A stretch of 64,000 nt of DNA. It comes from Vigna angularis. Its lineage: Eukaryota; Streptophyta; Magnoliopsida; Fabales; Fabaceae. The notes below the pieces were generated by a model. It saw only the letters and a program-made list of their open reading frames with translations. It had not been told where the DNA came from and made no database searches. The translations under genes were made by a program, and so were the position numbers. Location: NCBI RefSeq assembly GCF_016808095.1, contig NC_068971.1, positions 4,414,501-4,478,500 on the forward strand. The letters run 5' to 3'. Every line of letters starts with the position of its first letter. Within the stretch, counting starts at the first letter, position 1. Below, piece after piece: positions 61,078 to 64,000 of this stretch.

Positions 61078-61480
61078 CCTACATTAGGCTTCAGTTATAT
61101 CCAAAATTGAAATACAAAGAGTATATTAAATATTGGTTTCGGTGCTAATCAAAACCTAATATCCTTCTGATTTAAAATATTGTTTAATTTTAAGGGTATT
61201 AAAGTTTAGCTATTACTAGAATCAAAGCTTAATATCTCTAAATTAAACAATTCTTTTTTTAATAAAAAAAATTTAAGCTTTAGTTATTATGAGAATCGAA
61301 GTTGAATCTACATTTTTTACTTTTTTATTATTTATTTATAATTTCATGTTTTTGTCATAGGGATGAAAGCATAATAAGGATCTTTATGCTTAACTTTATA
61401 ACTGAAGCAAAAAAGTAATCTTTTTTACCTAGCTTAGAATGCTTCAGTTTTTCAATTGAAACATAATGTCCAAAATAATC
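61078..61480. mobile_element. degenerate CACTA subterminal-like region
   Basis: Repeated words of the type TTAGGCTTCAGTTAT, GGTTTCGGTGCTAATCAAAACC, AGCTTTAGTTATTATGAGAATCGAAG and GCTTCAGTTTTTCAATTGAAACATA recall the palindromic subterminal repeats of the 53590-55106 element in decayed form. No CACTA ends or duplication could be set. Confidence 0.35.
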
Positions 61481-62196
61481 GATGTCAAAATTCTTTTTTA
61501 CGCTTATGTGAGTACTCTAACCTTTAAGCTGAAATGTCTTTATTTCCTTAGAATTAAAAAGGGATGTGCTTACAGAAGATATTTTGATGTTTAAGTTAGT
61601 CAAGTGAGTGATATGATAATAAATGTTATAATAATGAAACATATTTAATTTAACTTGTATATTGTGCTATTTATATTGTGTTTAGGAGTTTCTACCTGGA
61701 TAGGTCTAGTTTACGTAAGTAATAACTTGGATTAACTTTGCTTAATACTTTGTTAATATGCTTTAGTCATTACATTAACTTAATCACAATTTACCATTGT
61801 TGTTATGTCCTTACCAACATGATATCGTTCTGACCGAGTATATCTAGCTAAGAATACTTCGGGTTAGGTGGTCAAATGTTATTCTTAAAAATATCACAAT
61901 TAGGAACAACAATGTTAACTTCAACATTTTAAGAATCAGACACATAAACCATAACAACCAATTCTTTCTTTTGTTTTCTTATCATGTTTTAACTATATTG
62001 ATCATTTTTTTTGTTTTCTGATCTCATACGAAATAGAAGTTATAAGAAAACTTAATTTTGCAGGCAAGATTAGAAATTAGTTGTCAAATGGATATTAAAT
62101 TATATGCAAAATTGGAATATATAAAACATCTTTTATTAGAAAAATATTATTTAATTTAACAAATTTTCTTTTTTATATGGTATCAGAGTCCTTCAA
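61481..62196. other. AT-rich stretch ending in a copia-type primer site
   Basis: No gene. At 62178-62190 TGGTATCAGAGTC matches the initiator-Met primer site of copia elements. An otherwise lost copia element may have had its 5' LTR here, cut off by the element starting at 62197. Confidence 0.4.
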
Positions 62197-64000
62197 TGTA
62201 AGACCCGTAATTTTGGGACATGGTGGGGACATGGTAGTTACCCACCTTTTTCATTATTGGAAGCAATTATTGGAGGTGCATTTACGGGGAAGCTTAGCAA
62301 GGGAGGGATTCATTTTTTTTGTGGGCATGTGAGAAAGAAAGAGGGAGAGAGCAGCCAAGGGAGGAAACCTTCCTTCCTTCCATTTCCAGCCGTCCAAAGA
62401 GCACCCATGGAAACTGTACCAACTTCAGAAGGGCTGAGAGGTAGATCTGGGTTGGGCATCTGGTGAGGGTGGAGTTCTTGCAGCAAGATCGGGAGAGAAA
62501 GTGGAGAGCTGATGAATTTGCTAGGAGAACTAGAGCTGCATGTCTAGGAGGAGATAGATCCCAAAATTTTCAAGGAAGTCTTCAAGAGGTAAGGGGAGTT
62601 TGATTTATTTCATTAATTGTTGGTATAATCTGTATTTTGATGCAAATTTGGGAAGAAGGGGTTGAAAATGGGGTTTTCTGGGTTTCTCTAGAATCTGCGC
62701 GATTCTGCAGAATTCTGCAGAATGCGCGTACGTCCAATTTTAGTGAGTCAAAATTGGACGTTCGTTCCAACAGTGCTCGACCAAATAGTGGTCGGCCAAA
62801 TTTATGGACGTTTGGTAATTGTTCTGAGCGTCCGTCCGAATCAGCGAACTTGGGAACGTTCGGTCTTTTAAAGCTAGCGAACATTAGCGTTCGTCCTTGG
62901 TCTACAATAGTAATATTAGCGTTCGTTCAGGGCTTATTTAATACCGTTCGGTTGGAATCTAAAATTAATAGTGTTCGGTTAGGTGTGAATTTAACATTGT
63001 TCGGTTTAATCGCTCGTCCAGGATTCTAGACGTTCGTCCAAATGATTGTGAGCGTTCGTTAGCAATTGGTAATCCAGGTTCAACTTGAGCGTCCGTCCCT
63101 AAATTGGCATCCACTAGGAGTGGTCTTGGACGTTCGGTATTGAGTATTAGTGATTGGTGGCGTTCGTCCTTTATATGGATTCTTAGGAGTGATTACTGAG
63201 CGTTCGGCTTTTGAGTATTAGTGAGCGTTCGGCTTTTGATTATAGTGAGCGTTCGTCCATAAGTGTTATTTGAACGTTCGTCCTTAAGTGTTATAGTGAG
63301 CGTTCGTCCTCAAAGTGTTATTGTGAGCGTTCGTCCTTTAGTGTTATAGTGAGCGTTCGTCCTTAAGTGTTATTGTGAGCGTACGTCCATAAGTGCTATA
63401 TTGGGCGTTCGTCCATAAGGGTTATATGGGGCGTTCGTCCATAATTGTCATTTTGAGCGTTCGTCCATAATTGTTATTTTGAACGTTCGATTTCGTATGA
63501 GGCGAGCGTTAGCATTCGTCCTTCATGTTGAGTGTAACGTTCGACCTTGGTTTAATTGTGTTAGTGAGCGTTCATCCTTAAGCTGGTATTCTTAGGTTTT
63601 AATCTTGGACGTTCGGTTTTGATGTATTAGGGTACGCTCGACCTCAGTGTATTAGAGATTTTCTAGCGTTCGCGCAAATAGTGATCAGTCAAATGGAGTT
63701 CAGAAAATATGTTGGTAGTTAGCGTTCGTTCTTGGTAGTAGCGTTCGGTCTTAATCATGTTTAGGCTTAGGCATTTAGCGTTCGTCCTTGTCTGGAGAGC
63801 GTTCGTCCTGCGTTCGTCCTTGTCTGGAGAGCGTTCGGTTTAAGGGGATGAGATTGATAGCGTCCGGTCATTGATCTAAATAACGATCGCTCAATGTTGT
63901 GGTTTAGTAGCGATCGCTCAGGTGTTGGTTAGTAGTGTTCGTTCATTCGCTGGTTTAGGAGTGTTCAGTCAGTTGATGGTTTAATAAGCGTTCGTCCAAA
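62197..64000 (+). mobile_element. LTR-type repetitive element, truncated by the window end
   Basis: Starts TGTAAGACCCGTAATTTTGG, a common start of long legume LTRs, directly after TTCAA (possible target duplication; the other end lies outside). The first 500 bp are GC-balanced and unlike the flank, and include tandem ATTCTGCAGA words near 62700. From about 62735 the sequence is dominated by GCGTTCGTCC/GCGTTCGGT words. ORFs here (62257-62466, 62637-63029) show no protein family features. A long LTR or the 5' part of a Ty3/gypsy-type element is the likeliest reading. Confidence 0.5.
63198..63490 (+). repeat. tandem array, 24-27-bp units starting GAGCGTTCGTCC
   Basis: About twelve consecutive units: GAGCGTTCG plus TCC or GCT, then a variable TTAAGTGTTATAGT-like tail. 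The same core continues irregularly on both sides (62760-64000), with roughly thirty GTTCG cores in all. Confidence 0.9.

Noticed and set aside
62637..63029. 130-codon ORF in the right-edge repeat
   Set aside because: It runs through the GCGTTCG repeats and its translation is repeat-driven, with no protein-like pattern.
1..64000. A new multi-gene defence or metabolic system
   Set aside because: Only two intact genes are visible, both of known plant families; everything else recognisable is transposon-derived or simple repeat.

Overview
The window is nuclear DNA of a flowering plant and is strongly AT-rich. The retroelement families, the zinc-finger homeodomain and mini zinc finger genes, and the style of the captured receptor-kinase fragments suggest a papilionoid legume. 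A Vigna/Phaseolus-type genome is my inference; no species can be fixed by eye. Only two intact protein-coding genes are convincing: a ZF-HD transcription factor (ZHD family, 21523-22494, +) and a mini zinc finger microprotein (MIF family, 51298-51585, -). MIF proteins carry only the ZF-HD dimerisation finger and are known to antagonise ZHD proteins, so a regulator and a candidate inhibitor lie about 29 kb apart. A possible 3' end of an unidentified gene lies at 1077-1362.

Most of the recognisable sequence is transposable elements, several with exact target-site duplications (TSDs). 3211-7941 is a complete but mutated Ty1/copia element on the minus strand (280-bp LTRs, TSD AATAC). 17416-18250 and 25623-26482 are small CACTA elements. 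27357-28104 and 28334-28528 look like solo LTRs. 32401-35298 is a coding-less LTR element (TSD ACTAC) filled by two different tandem arrays. 37110-42384 is a nested cluster: a Pack-MULE holding a CrRLK1L receptor-kinase fragment, abutting a second Mutator-type element that was itself invaded by a 1281-bp solo LTR and by a third Mutator-type element.

53385-55941 is a probable old CACTA element split by a younger Pack-CACTA (53590-55106). The younger element carries two unrelated captured gene pieces in opposite orientation, an ATL-type RING-H2 ubiquitin ligase and a MALE DISCOVERER/MRH1-like leucine-rich-repeat receptor kinase. 58478-58780 is a truncated LTR of the 32.4-kb family. 62197-64000 is the start of another LTR-type element, rich in GCGTTCG-containing short repeats, that runs off the window.

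The remaining stretches are AT-rich intergenic DNA with (TA)n and other microsatellites and MITE-like remnants. I saw no tRNA, rRNA, CRISPR array or bacterial-type operon. No new multi-gene system is visible. The most unusual items are the two gene-capturing transposons, the hairpin-rich tandem array inside the LTR element, the ZHD-MIF linkage and the GCGTTCG array at the right edge.
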